A stretch of DNA of 64,000 bases from Echinicola salinicaeni (GTDB lineage: Bacteria; Bacteroidota; Bacteroidia; Cytophagales; Cyclobacteriaceae). Under the pieces are notes generated by a model that did not search any database, was not told where the DNA came from, and was given only the letters and a program-made list of their open reading frames with translations. The DNA lies in assembly GCF_014280965.1 (NCBI RefSeq), contig NZ_JACODZ010000012.1, positions 39,275-103,274 of the forward strand, read 5' to 3'. The translations under genes were made by a program, and so were the position numbers. Of this stretch, positions 35,086 to 43,615 are shown in pieces; within the stretch, counting starts at the first letter, position 1, and each line of letters starts with the position of its first letter.

Positions 35086-36336
35086 ATGAAGCGCAGTTTT
35101 CATCTGGTCTTAATTTCATTCACTGCTTTTTTATTTTTGCTGGGACCAGCAGAAATCCAGGCTCAAACCAAGAAAACAAGGGCCCAACTGGAAAAAGAAA
35201 AAGCAGAGGTTCAACAGAGATTAAAAGAATTTGATGAAATCCTTAAGAAGACTTCAGCCAGAAAGAAAAACACCATCAGTGAACTAAACCTGGTCAATAA
35301 ACAGTTAGAAACTAGAAGCAACTTCATCAAGACCTTAAATAGTGAAGTGATTTTGCTCAATAGAGAGATCAAGGAAACTGAGAGTATGATCGGATCTTTG
35401 GAAAATGATTTAAAGATCCTGAAAGAGGAATATGCCCAGATGATTTATGTATCCTCCAAACTCAATAGAGGCGTCACAGTCCTTTCCTTTATCTTCAGTT
35501 CTGAAAACTTCAAACAGTTCTATATGCGCCTGAGATACCTGAAACAATATAGCGATGCTAGAGAAAAACAGGTAGATCAGATCCTCAAGGTCAGTGAAGA
35601 CCTTAAAGAGCAAAAGCAGGAACTGGAATCTAAAAAAGGGCAAAAAGAGGCTGCGCTCAATGAAGAGCAAAGCCAAAAGCTGGAACTAGATAAACTCAGA
35701 AAGGAACAACAAAGTATTGTCAATACCCTGGCAGCTAAAGAAAAGGAAATCAGGCAGGACATTGCCAAAACCAAAAAGCAACAGGAAGAGCTTAATAATT
35801 TGATCAGAAAGGTGATCGAAGAGGAAATCAGACGAGCTGAAGCAGAAGCCAAGAAAGCCAATACGACCACCAAAAAGTCTGCAGGCAGCAGCATTCCTTT
35901 GACTCCTGAAGCAGCGGCATTGTCAAGTTCTTTTGCTGAGAACAGGGGAAATCTGCCTTGGCCCGTAGCCAAAGGGTTTATTTCCAGGGGATATGGCAAA
36001 CATGCCCACCCCACCCTCAAGGACATAATGATCACTAATGACGGCGTGGACATACAAACCAGTCCAAATGAAAATGTCAGGGCTGTATTTGATGGAGTGA
36101 TCACAAAAATCTCCACGGTACCGGGAATGGGCGGAACGATCATAATCCGTCACGGCGAGTATTATACCATGTATAGTCGCTTAAAGACCATTACTGTAAA
36201 ATCAGGAGAAACAGTGAAAGCAAATGACAAAATTGGAGAAGTTTCCACGGGCAACAATGGAGTTTCAGAAGTTCATTTCCAAACCTGGAAAGGATTAAAA
36301 GTAATGAATCCTTCCATTTGGTTAACCGGGAAATAA
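35086..36336 (+). CDS. EnvC-like murein hydrolase activator with degenerate LytM domain
   Basis: 416 residues. Signal peptide (about 1-27), long coiled coil (about 30-265, rich in K, E, Q), a short linker, and a LytM/M23 domain (about 297-416). The zinc ligands of active M23 peptidases are replaced: the HxxxD histidine is N318 (D322 remains), the catalytic YxHL histidine is arginine (YSRL), and HxH is E395-V-H397. It should therefore be non-enzymatic and act like EnvC, which activates amidases at the division septum. It is third in the TPR-DUF4292-EnvC operon. Confidence 0.87.
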   Translation: MKRSFHLVLISFTAFLFLLGPAEIQAQTKKTRAQLEKEKAEVQQRLKEFDEILKKTSARKKNTISELNLVNKQLETRSNFIKTLNSEVILLNREIKETESMIGSLENDLKILKEEYAQMIYVSSKLNRGVTVLSFIFSSENFKQFYMRLRYLKQYSDAREKQVDQILKVSEDLKEQKQELESKKGQKEAALNEEQSQKLELDKLRKEQQSIVNTLAAKEKEIRQDIAKTKKQQEELNNLIRKVIEEEIRRAEAEAKKANTTTKKSAGSSIPLTPEAAALSSSFAENRGNLPWPVAKGFISRGYGKHAHPTLKDIMITNDGVDIQTSPNENVRAVFDGVITKISTVPGMGGTIIIRHGEYYTMYSRLKTITVKSGETVKANDKIGEVSTGNNGVSEVHFQTWKGLKVMNPSIWLTGK

Positions 36337-36406
36337 GCATTTATGCTATAATATGAGTATCTTTACAAAAAAGATTACGAAAATATAAATAACTGTACAT
36401 TATTCC

Positions 36407-36437
36407 TTTGTGATAGTAAGTCACAATTATATCTTTG
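36407..36437 (+). promoter_or_regulatory. Bacteroidota promoter for the tatA-gatA-...-sprA run
   Basis: TTTG (36407-36410), spacer of 19, TATCTTTG (36430-36437): exact consensus at both boxes. The tatA ATG is 32 bases further. This is the only clear promoter before the tightly spaced genes through sprA. Confidence 0.78.
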
Positions 36438-36468
36438 TAACGATTTAAAAAACTAAAATTCGCTTATC

Positions 36469-36675
36469 ATGACTACATTGGGTTTCATACAAAATATAGG
36501 AGGCGGTTCCTTGGTGGTAATTATCCTAGTGATCATCCTTCTTTTCGGTGCTAAAAGAATCCCTGAATTAGCAAAAGGATTGGGCCGAGGCATCAAAGAA
36601 TTCAAGGATGCTACCAAAGAGATTCAGGATGATATTGAGGAAGGAATTAAAGGAGACAGTAAGAAGAAAAGCTAA
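36469..36675 (+). CDS. tatA: Twin-arginine translocase subunit TatA
   Basis: 68 residues. A glycine-rich start, one membrane helix (about 12-27), the [10 protein letters not shown] hinge (26-35) and an amphipathic helix (about 30-48) with a charged tail define TatA/TatE. It polymerises to let folded twin-arginine substrates cross the inner membrane; the asparaginase-family protein at 15794 is a candidate substrate. The usual FGxKxLPEL is here FGAKRIPEL, common in Bacteroidota. tatC is not in this window. gatA follows 12 bases later. Confidence 0.92.
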   Translation: MTTLGFIQNIGGGSLVVIILVIILLFGAKRIPELAKGLGRGIKEFKDATKEIQDDIEEGIKGDSKKKS

Positions 36676-36687
36676 ATATTATCACCA

Positions 36688-38118
36688 TTGGAAAAATTCC
36701 ATTCTTTCGACGAAATAAAAATATCGCTTGAAAATAAGGAAACTGACTGTAAAGCGATAGTCAATTATTATCTCAAAAACATTCAGACGAAGGCGCATTT
36801 AAACGCCTTCGTTGAAGTTTATGAGCAATCTGCTTTAGAACAAGCAGAAAAAGTAGACCAAAAAATCCAAAACGGAACTGCCGGAAAACTGGCGGGTATG
36901 GTTATAGGCATCAAAGATGTACTTTGTTATGCTGACCATGAAGTCAATGCTTCCAGTAAAATCCTAGAAGGATTTCAATCCCAATTTACTGCTACAGCTG
37001 TACAAAAACTCATAGATGAAGATGCCATTATTATAGGTAGGCTCAACTGTGATGAATTTGGTATGGGATCTTCCAATGAAAATACCGTTCACGGAAAAGT
37101 GCTTAATGCCCTTGATGAAGAACGTGTACCAGGAGGTTCTTCAGGAGGTTCGGCCGTTGCTGTACAAGCCAATCTTTGTACCACATCTTTGGGAACAGAT
37201 ACTGGTGGATCAGTAAGACAACCTGCTGCTTTTACAGGTATTGTCGGTATCAAACCTACCTATTCCAGGGTTTCCAGATTTGGACTGATTGCCTATGCAT
37301 CTTCCTTTGACACCATTGGAGTTTTCTCTACGAACGTAAAGGACAATGCTCTAGTCATGGAAGTCATTGCTGGACAGGATGACAATGACAGTACTGTTTC
37401 TAGAAAAGAAGTCCCCGCCTACAGTCAACAGCTGGACTTGAAAAAGCCAGTAAAAGTAGCCTATCTTAAAGAGACCATTGAATCCGAGGCTCTGCAGCCA
37501 GAGATCAAGGCACATACCCTAGATGTACTCAATAAGCTAAAAGAGGAAGGTCATCACGTAGAAGAAGTGGATTTCCCACTACTGGAATATGTATTGCCTA
37601 CCTATTATATCCTGACCACTGCTGAAGCCAGTTCAAACCTTTCTAGATTTGATGGCGTAAAATATGGTTACAGGACTCCCAATGCCCATAATCTGGAAAG
37701 CATGTATAAGCTGACCAGATCAGAAGGTTTTGGTGAAGAAGTAAAAAGAAGGATCATGCTTGGAACTTTTGTACTAAGTGCCAGTTATTATGATGCTTAC
37801 TTTACTAAAGCGCAAAAGGTCAGAAGATTAATCAAGGAATTTACTGAGGATCTTTTAAATAAATTTGATTATATTGTTATGCCTACCACTCCATCTACTG
37901 CATTTAAGTTTGGAGAGCATAGCGATGATCCAGTGGCAATGTACCTGGAAGACCTCTTTACTGTCCAAGCTTCTGTATCAGGTGTTCCTGCCATTTCTAT
38001 TCCTAATGGAACGGATGAAAAGGGGCTACCGATAGGACTGCAGATAATTACCAACTCTTTTAAGGAATCGGATCTTTACGCTTTTGCAGATTATTTAACT
38101 AAAATTAAAAATCAATAA
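36688..38118 (+). CDS. gatA: Asp/Glu-tRNA amidotransferase subunit A
   Basis: 476 residues, amidase-signature enzyme that hydrolyses glutamine and supplies ammonia for making Gln-tRNA and/or Asn-tRNA. The catalytic Ser-cisSer-Lys triad is visible: Lys in VIGIKDVLCY, cis-Ser in PGGSSGGSAVAV, nucleophile Ser in GTDTGGSVRQPAAF. It uses a TTG start (MEKFHSF...), as no in-frame ATG lies between it and tatA. GatB and GatC are not adjacent, as usual in this phylum. It lies 12 bases after tatA and 11 before the transglycosylase. Confidence 0.94.
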   Translation: MEKFHSFDEIKISLENKETDCKAIVNYYLKNIQTKAHLNAFVEVYEQSALEQAEKVDQKIQNGTAGKLAGMVIGIKDVLCYADHEVNASSKILEGFQSQFTATAVQKLIDEDAIIIGRLNCDEFGMGSSNENTVHGKVLNALDEERVPGGSSGGSAVAVQANLCTTSLGTDTGGSVRQPAAFTGIVGIKPTYSRVSRFGLIAYASSFDTIGVFSTNVKDNALVMEVIAGQDDNDSTVSRKEVPAYSQQLDLKKPVKVAYLKETIESEALQPEIKAHTLDVLNKLKEEGHHVEEVDFPLLEYVLPTYYILTTAEASSNLSRFDGVKYGYRTPNAHNLESMYKLTRSEGFGEEVKRRIMLGTFVLSASYYDAYFTKAQKVRRLIKEFTEDLLNKFDYIVMPTTPSTAFKFGEHSDDPVAMYLEDLFTVQASVSGVPAISIPNGTDEKGLPIGLQIITNSFKESDLYAFADYLTKIKNQ

Positions 38119-38129
38119 TATATTTGGCC

Positions 38130-39527
38130 ATGAGAAACTGGAAATTATATACACTCTTATCTCTGTTGATAAACTGTGTCATGATTACCATTGCTCAAGG
38201 TCAACAGGAAGATGGTCTCATTGAAGCTGATAATGAGGCAGTCATTGAGCCGGTCTATGATTACGAATTCATACCTGACTTCACCTATGAAGAAGTGAAT
38301 GACAGGGTTCGAAAAATGGATACGGGAATGCCTTTTGAGCTGAATGAAACCATCTTTGCTTTCATCAATTATTTTACGGTAAGAAACAGGGAATATTCCA
38401 AGATGACCTTGGCACGTAAGGAAATCTATTTCCCGCTTTTTGAGGAAGCCCTCAAGCGCCATGGTATGCCGGACGAAATCAAATACCTAGCAATCATTGA
38501 ATCAGGATTAAACCCTAAGGCCAAATCTAGAGTCGGAGCCATGGGGCTATGGCAATTCATGCCTGCGACAGGAAGGGTATATGACCTGAATGTTTCCAGG
38601 GATATTGATGAGCGGATGGACCCGGAAATGGCTACAGAAGCTGCCTGCAAATACCTAAAAGCCCTGCATAGGATGTTTGGGGATTGGGAGCTTGCTTTGG
38701 CGGCCTATAATTGCGGTCCTGGAAATGTTAGAAAAGCGATCAGAAGATCTGGTGGCAGACGTACTTTCTGGGGAATTTATAATCGACTCCCTAGAGAAAC
38801 CAGAGGCTATATCCCTCAATTCCAAGCCATCATGTATGTTTTCAAATACGCTGATGAGCACAACCTGATATTAGAGGATGGTACCTTCCCAATTGCCCAT
38901 GAAAAAGTGCATTTTAATGCTGAAATGGATCTTGAACAATTGGCAGAAGTGTCAGGAGTATGTCTAGAGGATCTTGAGTTTTTAAATCCATCGATTATTA
39001 AAAATAAAATACCACATTCTCAGAGACACATTGCCTTAAGGGTTCCTAAAAATCAGGCCAACTATTTAGCTGAAAACAAAACATGGATTGTTGATTCCCT
39101 AAATATCAGAGAAGAACGATTATTGGCAAGTATTGAAGCGGACAAGCCAAAAGAGAAACCAGCTGAAAAACTTATTTACAGAGTCAAAAGAGGAGATGCG
39201 CTAGGAAGAATCGCCAATAGATATGGGACTTCTGTATCTGATCTCAAAGCTTGGAATGGTCTTTATTCCAACAATATTAAAATTGGTCAGCAATTGACCA
39301 TTTATCAAAACCCTAAAGCTTTCAATCAACAAATAGCTGAAAGTGGCAAGGCAAAACAGGATGCTACCCGCTTATCCGGAAATCCGAAAACCTATATTGT
39401 GCAACCTGGTGATTCTTTATGGCTAATTGCCCGTAAATTAGAAGGTGTTAGTATTGAGAAAATAAAAAGGTTAAACAAGCTTAATAACAATAAGATCAAA
39501 CCAGGTCAAAAACTGATTATTGGATAA
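38130..39527 (+). CDS. Membrane-bound lytic transglycosylase (MltD-like) with two LysM domains
   Basis: 465 residues from the ATG at 38130 (a TTG two codons earlier is rejected). Signal peptide to about 24. An SLT/goose-lysozyme-like domain follows, with catalytic E124 in IIESGLNPKAKS, the GAMGLWQFMPATG motif and AAYNCGPGNVRKAI. Two LysM domains occur near 350-395 (YRVKRGDALGRIANRYGTS) and 420-465 (YIVQPGDSLWLIARKL). It cleaves the glycan strands of peptidoglycan to anhydro-muropeptides in the periplasm. It belongs to the envelope-oriented tatA-to-sprA run. Confidence 0.92.
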   Translation: MRNWKLYTLLSLLINCVMITIAQGQQEDGLIEADNEAVIEPVYDYEFIPDFTYEEVNDRVRKMDTGMPFELNETIFAFINYFTVRNREYSKMTLARKEIYFPLFEEALKRHGMPDEIKYLAIIESGLNPKAKSRVGAMGLWQFMPATGRVYDLNVSRDIDERMDPEMATEAACKYLKALHRMFGDWELALAAYNCGPGNVRKAIRRSGGRRTFWGIYNRLPRETRGYIPQFQAIMYVFKYADEHNLILEDGTFPIAHEKVHFNAEMDLEQLAEVSGVCLEDLEFLNPSIIKNKIPHSQRHIALRVPKNQANYLAENKTWIVDSLNIREERLLASIEADKPKEKPAEKLIYRVKRGDALGRIANRYGTSVSDLKAWNGLYSNNIKIGQQLTIYQNPKAFNQQIAESGKAKQDATRLSGNPKTYIVQPGDSLWLIARKLEGVSIEKIKRLNKLNNNKIKPGQKLIIG

Positions 39528-39617
39528 AAATTGTATAACTAATTTTTTAATAATAACTTTCTCCCTCTCACTTATTTTTATAAATTGTAATCAGTCCTTA
39601 ACCAAATCACTCAAAAA

Positions 39618-40712
39618 ATGTCTACGAAAAGAATATTAATATTAGCTACTGTTCTAGTATTTACGGTAATCATTTCCAGTTGCGAAAACCTAAAAAGCAA
39701 ATCTGGAAGTAATAAGCCCAAGGCACGAGGAGGTCATGGGGAAATATTATTGGTGATAGATTCTCTCAAATATAAAGGCCCCGTAAAGGAAGCACTAGAA
39801 AATGTATTTGAAGAAGATATCAAAGGACTCGTAAGAGAAGAAACGATTTTTGACATTCGAAAAGTGGACCCAAGGACCATGACCAGAATTTTAAAAATGG
39901 CTTATAATATCGTCTATGTAACGACCTTTGATGACAATAAGCCTGGCAGCAGAATGATTAATTCCCAGTTCAGCCCCCAGTCAAAGGAAAAAGCCCAAGA
40001 GGATAAATCCTTATTTATGATCAGGAATGAGGATGAATACGCTCAAGGTCAGGAGGTAATCTATTTATTCGGGAACAATGAGCAAGAATTGGTCAAAAAC
40101 CTGAAGAAAAACAAAGGTAAATTACAAAACCTATTCGAAGTACGGGAAAGGAACAGATTAGGCACTGCCATTCTAAATCGCAGAAATGGCGCTGCTGAAA
40201 CAAAGGCGAAAGAGAAATTCAATCTTGACCTTTCTATTCCAGCCTCCTATCAATTCGTTAAGGAGGAAGATAATTTTATGTGGCTGAGACAGCCTACCCC
40301 TAATACCCAAAGAGCAGATATCAGCCTCTTTTTTTATGAAACAGACTATACTTCAGAAGAGCAAGTATTTCCTGAAAATATCATAGCATTCCGCGATCAA
40401 ATTTTGAAAGACAGAATTTTTGGTGATCCTGACAAACCTAATTCTTATCTTAAAACTGAAACAAGCATCATTCCTTCCTTTAGGGATATCAAAGTCGATG
40501 GAAAGTACGCCCTAGAAATGCGAGGACAATGGAGAACCAACAATATTAGTATGGGAGGGTCTTTTCTATCCTATATTGTAGTGGACCAAAAAAGAGGAAA
40601 ACTATACTATATGGAAGGCTTCCTTTATTATCCTAATGAAACCCACAAATCAGCACTTAGGGAAATTGAGACCATTTTATTGGCCACAAAATTCCCGGAA
40701 GCTGTACAATAA
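39618..40712 (+). CDS. DUF4837 lipoprotein
   Basis: 364 residues. Signal with lipobox IISSC (Cys near 23), then a lysine-rich linker and the DUF4837 body: GGHGEILLVIDSLKYKGPVKEALENVF, VTTFDDNKPGSRMI, LSIPASYQFVKEEDNFMWLRQP and a C-terminal YYMEGFLYYPNETHKSALREIETIL. The family is confined to Bacteroidota and has no established function. Position between a cell-wall hydrolase and maeB-ruvA-sprA is conserved in relatives. Likely attached to a membrane facing the periplasm. Confidence 0.85.
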   Translation: MSTKRILILATVLVFTVIISSCENLKSKSGSNKPKARGGHGEILLVIDSLKYKGPVKEALENVFEEDIKGLVREETIFDIRKVDPRTMTRILKMAYNIVYVTTFDDNKPGSRMINSQFSPQSKEKAQEDKSLFMIRNEDEYAQGQEVIYLFGNNEQELVKNLKKNKGKLQNLFEVRERNRLGTAILNRRNGAAETKAKEKFNLDLSIPASYQFVKEEDNFMWLRQPTPNTQRADISLFFYETDYTSEEQVFPENIIAFRDQILKDRIFGDPDKPNSYLKTETSIIPSFRDIKVDGKYALEMRGQWRTNNISMGGSFLSYIVVDQKRGKLYYMEGFLYYPNETHKSALREIETILLATKFPEAVQ

Positions 40713-40734
40713 TAAATCCTATATATAACTCAGT

Positions 40735-43008
40735 ATGGCGATTAAAATCAGAAAAGAGGATGCACTTGGATACCATAGCCAAGGAAGTCCAGGGAAAATC
40801 GAAGTAGTTCCCACCAAACCTTTATCCAGCCAGATGGACCTGGCGCTAGCTTACTCCCCTGGTGTAGCTGAACCCTGTTTAGAAATTGCCGCCCAAAAGG
40901 AGAATGTTTACAAGTATACTGCCAAGGGAAATTTGGTAGCGGTAATATCCAATGGAACTGCAGTCCTAGGTCTGGGGGATATTGGGCCAGAAGCAGGCAA
41001 GCCTGTAATGGAAGGAAAAGGCGTACTGTTCAAAAAATTTGCCGGTATCGATGTCTTTGATATTGAAATTGATGAAAAAGACCCAAAGAAGCTTATCCAA
41101 ATCATAAAATCCCTTGAGCCTACTTTTGGAGGTGTAAACCTTGAAGATATCAAGGCACCTGAATGTTTTGAGATAGAGCAATCCTTAAAAAATGAAATGA
41201 AAATCCCTGTCATGCACGATGACCAGCATGGCACAGCGATCATTTCCGGTGCAGCCTTGCTTAATGCCCTGGAAATCGTCGGTAAGAAAATTGAAGATAT
41301 TAAGCTGGTCGTCCTAGGTGCTGGGGCAGCGGCTATTTCATGTACCCGATTCTATTTGTCTCTAGGTGTAAAAAAAGAAAACCTTGTCATGGTAGATAAG
41401 GAGGGGGTGATTACAGTTGATCGAGAAGACCTAGATGATATTAGAAGAGAATTTGCTTATTCAGGCAATGACCTTCACGGCCTAAGTGATGCCATGAAAG
41501 GTGCTGATGTGTTTTTAGGACTTTCCGCTGGAAATATAGTTTCCCCGGAACAGATCAAATTAATGGCCGAAAACCCCATCGTATTTGCCTTAGCCAACCC
41601 CAACCCTGAAATCGCCTATGACCTGGCAACTTCTACAAGAGATGACTTGATCATGGCAACAGGCAGATCGGATTACCCTAACCAGGTGAATAATGTTTTG
41701 GGATTCCCTTATATTTTCCGGGGAGCCCTAGACGTAAGGGCTACGGGCATTAATGAAGAAATGAAATTGGCCACAGCCCATGCCATTGCCAAACTGGCCA
41801 AAGAGCCTGTACCAGATATAGTCAATAAAGCTTATGGAGATGACCAATTGGGCTTCGGAAGAAATTACCTCATTCCTAAACCTTTAGACCCAAGGTTAAT
41901 CACCACCATTGCACCTGCTGTAGCTAAAGCAGCGATGGATTCCGGTGTTGCTCATAATCCGATTGATGATTGGGAAGCATATGAATTAGAACTGCAGGAA
42001 AGAATCGGAATTGATCAAAGATTGATGTCCAGAGTGATTTCCAGGGCCAAAAAGAACTCTAAAAGAGTTGTTTTTGCGGAAGCCGATAACCGTAAAATCC
42101 TTAAAGCCGCCCAACTTATCATTGATGAAAAAATCGGTGAGCCTATCTTACTTGGAAACCGGGAAACAATCACCAGGCTGATCGCCGAAAACTCCCTTGA
42201 ACTGGATAATGTTCAAATCATTGATCCATTTGAGGATCCAGAAAGATTGGAACGCTATGGCAAAATCCTATATGATAAACGTAAGCGTAAAGGCTTAACA
42301 CCTTTTGAAGGCCAAAAGCTCATGCGGGACCGAAATTACTTCGGAGCCATGATGGTGGAGCTTGGTGAAGCGGATGCCTTAATTTCAGGTTTGACCAAGG
42401 ATTACCCAAAAACCATCCTTCCTGCTCTTCATGTAATTGGCGTGAAAAAGGATGTTGACCGTGTAGCGGGTATGTATATCATGAATTCTGACAAAGGGCC
42501 TTTCTTCTTTGCCGACACCACAGTAAACGTTAATCCTACAGTTGATCAGATGGTAGAAATCATCGGATTGACTGCTGATGCTGTACGATTCTTTGATTTG
42601 GAACCTAGGGTAGCAGTACTCTCCTACTCCAATTTTGGCTCAGCAAAAGGCAATACGCCAACTAAAACGGCTTTGGCCACTGCCAAAGCAAAAGCTAAAT
42701 TCCCCGATCTGGTCATTGAAGGGGAAATGCAGGGTAATGTGGCATTAAGTGAAGAAATCCAACAGGAAAATTATCCTTTCAGTGCCCTAGCTGACAAAAA
42801 AGCCAATACATTGATTTTCCCTAACTTGAGCTCTGGAAACATTGCCTATAAACTGGTCGCAGGAATTGGAAATGCAGAAGCAATCGGCCCGATTCTTTTG
42901 GGAATGAACAAACCGGTGCATATCTTACAGTTGGGCAGTTCCATTAGGGAAATTGTCAATATGGTTGCCATTGCGGTAGTAGATGCACAAAGTCACAATA
43001 AAGCATGA
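40735..43008 (+). CDS. maeB: NADP-dependent malic enzyme fused to phosphotransacetylase-like domain
   Basis: 757 residues. The N-terminal malic enzyme (about 1-430) shows LAYSPGVAEPC, GNLVAVISNGTAVLGLGDIGPEAGKPVMEGKG, HDDQHGTAIISGAALLNALE and the dinucleotide site VVLGAGAAAIS. The C-terminal half (about 430-757) matches phosphate acetyl/butyryl transferase (RVVFAEADNRKILKAAQ, GNTPTKTALATAKAKAKFPDLVIEGEMQGNVAL). The fused domain is usually regulatory, binding acetyl-CoA, and often lacks catalysis. It converts malate to pyruvate making NADPH. ruvA overlaps its stop by four bases (ATGA), so translation is coupled. Confidence 0.94.
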   Translation: MAIKIRKEDALGYHSQGSPGKIEVVPTKPLSSQMDLALAYSPGVAEPCLEIAAQKENVYKYTAKGNLVAVISNGTAVLGLGDIGPEAGKPVMEGKGVLFKKFAGIDVFDIEIDEKDPKKLIQIIKSLEPTFGGVNLEDIKAPECFEIEQSLKNEMKIPVMHDDQHGTAIISGAALLNALEIVGKKIEDIKLVVLGAGAAAISCTRFYLSLGVKKENLVMVDKEGVITVDREDLDDIRREFAYSGNDLHGLSDAMKGADVFLGLSAGNIVSPEQIKLMAENPIVFALANPNPEIAYDLATSTRDDLIMATGRSDYPNQVNNVLGFPYIFRGALDVRATGINEEMKLATAHAIAKLAKEPVPDIVNKAYGDDQLGFGRNYLIPKPLDPRLITTIAPAVAKAAMDSGVAHNPIDDWEAYELELQERIGIDQRLMSRVISRAKKNSKRVVFAEADNRKILKAAQLIIDEKIGEPILLGNRETITRLIAENSLELDNVQIIDPFEDPERLERYGKILYDKRKRKGLTPFEGQKLMRDRNYFGAMMVELGEADALISGLTKDYPKTILPALHVIGVKKDVDRVAGMYIMNSDKGPFFFADTTVNVNPTVDQMVEIIGLTADAVRFFDLEPRVAVLSYSNFGSAKGNTPTKTALATAKAKAKFPDLVIEGEMQGNVALSEEIQQENYPFSALADKKANTLIFPNLSSGNIAYKLVAGIGNAEAIGPILLGMNKPVHILQLGSSIREIVNMVAIAVVDAQSHNKA

Positions 43009-43604
43009 TAGATTATTTAAAAGGAAGATTAGTTACCAAAGACCCCACTTATGTGGTCATTGATATTAATGGAATAGGTTACCATGTCAAAATTTCATTG
43101 AATACTTATTCCCAGATAAAGGATGAGGAGCAGATCATGCTCCTCACCCATTTGCACATCAAAGAAGATTCCCATACACTTTTTGGTTTTAAAGAAGAGC
43201 AGGAGAAAAAACTTTTCCTATTGCTGATTTCCATCAGTGGTGTGGGGCCTAATACTGGCCTGATGATTTTATCCTCTTTAAATGTGGATGAGCTAAGTGC
43301 TGCCATTTTGCATGAAGATCATAAAACCATTCAAAGAGTCAAAGGCGTCGGTGCCAAAACGGCCCAGAGGATCGTGTTGGAATTAAAGGATAAAATACAA
43401 AAAGAAGGTATGGAAAGCACTACTGCTGCACCTTCTGGATTTATTCAACAAAACAATGCCATTAAAGAAGAGGCTTTGCAGGCACTTTTAACCTTAGGCT
43501 TTACCAAGGCTGTAGCAGAAAAAAATATCAATACAATTTTGAAAAAAAGCGGCAAAGAAATTTCCTTGGAAGAATTAATTAAGGCATCTTTAAGGTCAAC
43601 TTAA
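43005..43604 (+). CDS. ruvA: Holliday junction branch-migration protein RuvA
   Basis: 199 residues. OB-fold N-terminus (MIDYLKGRLVTKDPTYVVIDINGIGYHVKIS), then helix-hairpin-helix motifs (LISISGVGPNTGLMILS and RVKGVGAKTAQRIVLELKDK) and a C-terminal domain III (about 148-199) that contacts RuvB. It forms tetramers on four-way junctions and loads RuvB. Standard length. ATG overlaps the maeB stop; sprA starts 11 bases after its stop, a neighbourhood kept in many Bacteroidota. ruvB is elsewhere. Confidence 0.95.
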   Translation: MIDYLKGRLVTKDPTYVVIDINGIGYHVKISLNTYSQIKDEEQIMLLTHLHIKEDSHTLFGFKEEQEKKLFLLLISISGVGPNTGLMILSSLNVDELSAAILHEDHKTIQRVKGVGAKTAQRIVLELKDKIQKEGMESTTAAPSGFIQQNNAIKEEALQALLTLGFTKAVAEKNINTILKKSGKEISLEELIKASLRST

Positions 43605-43615
43605 TTTATTCAAGT

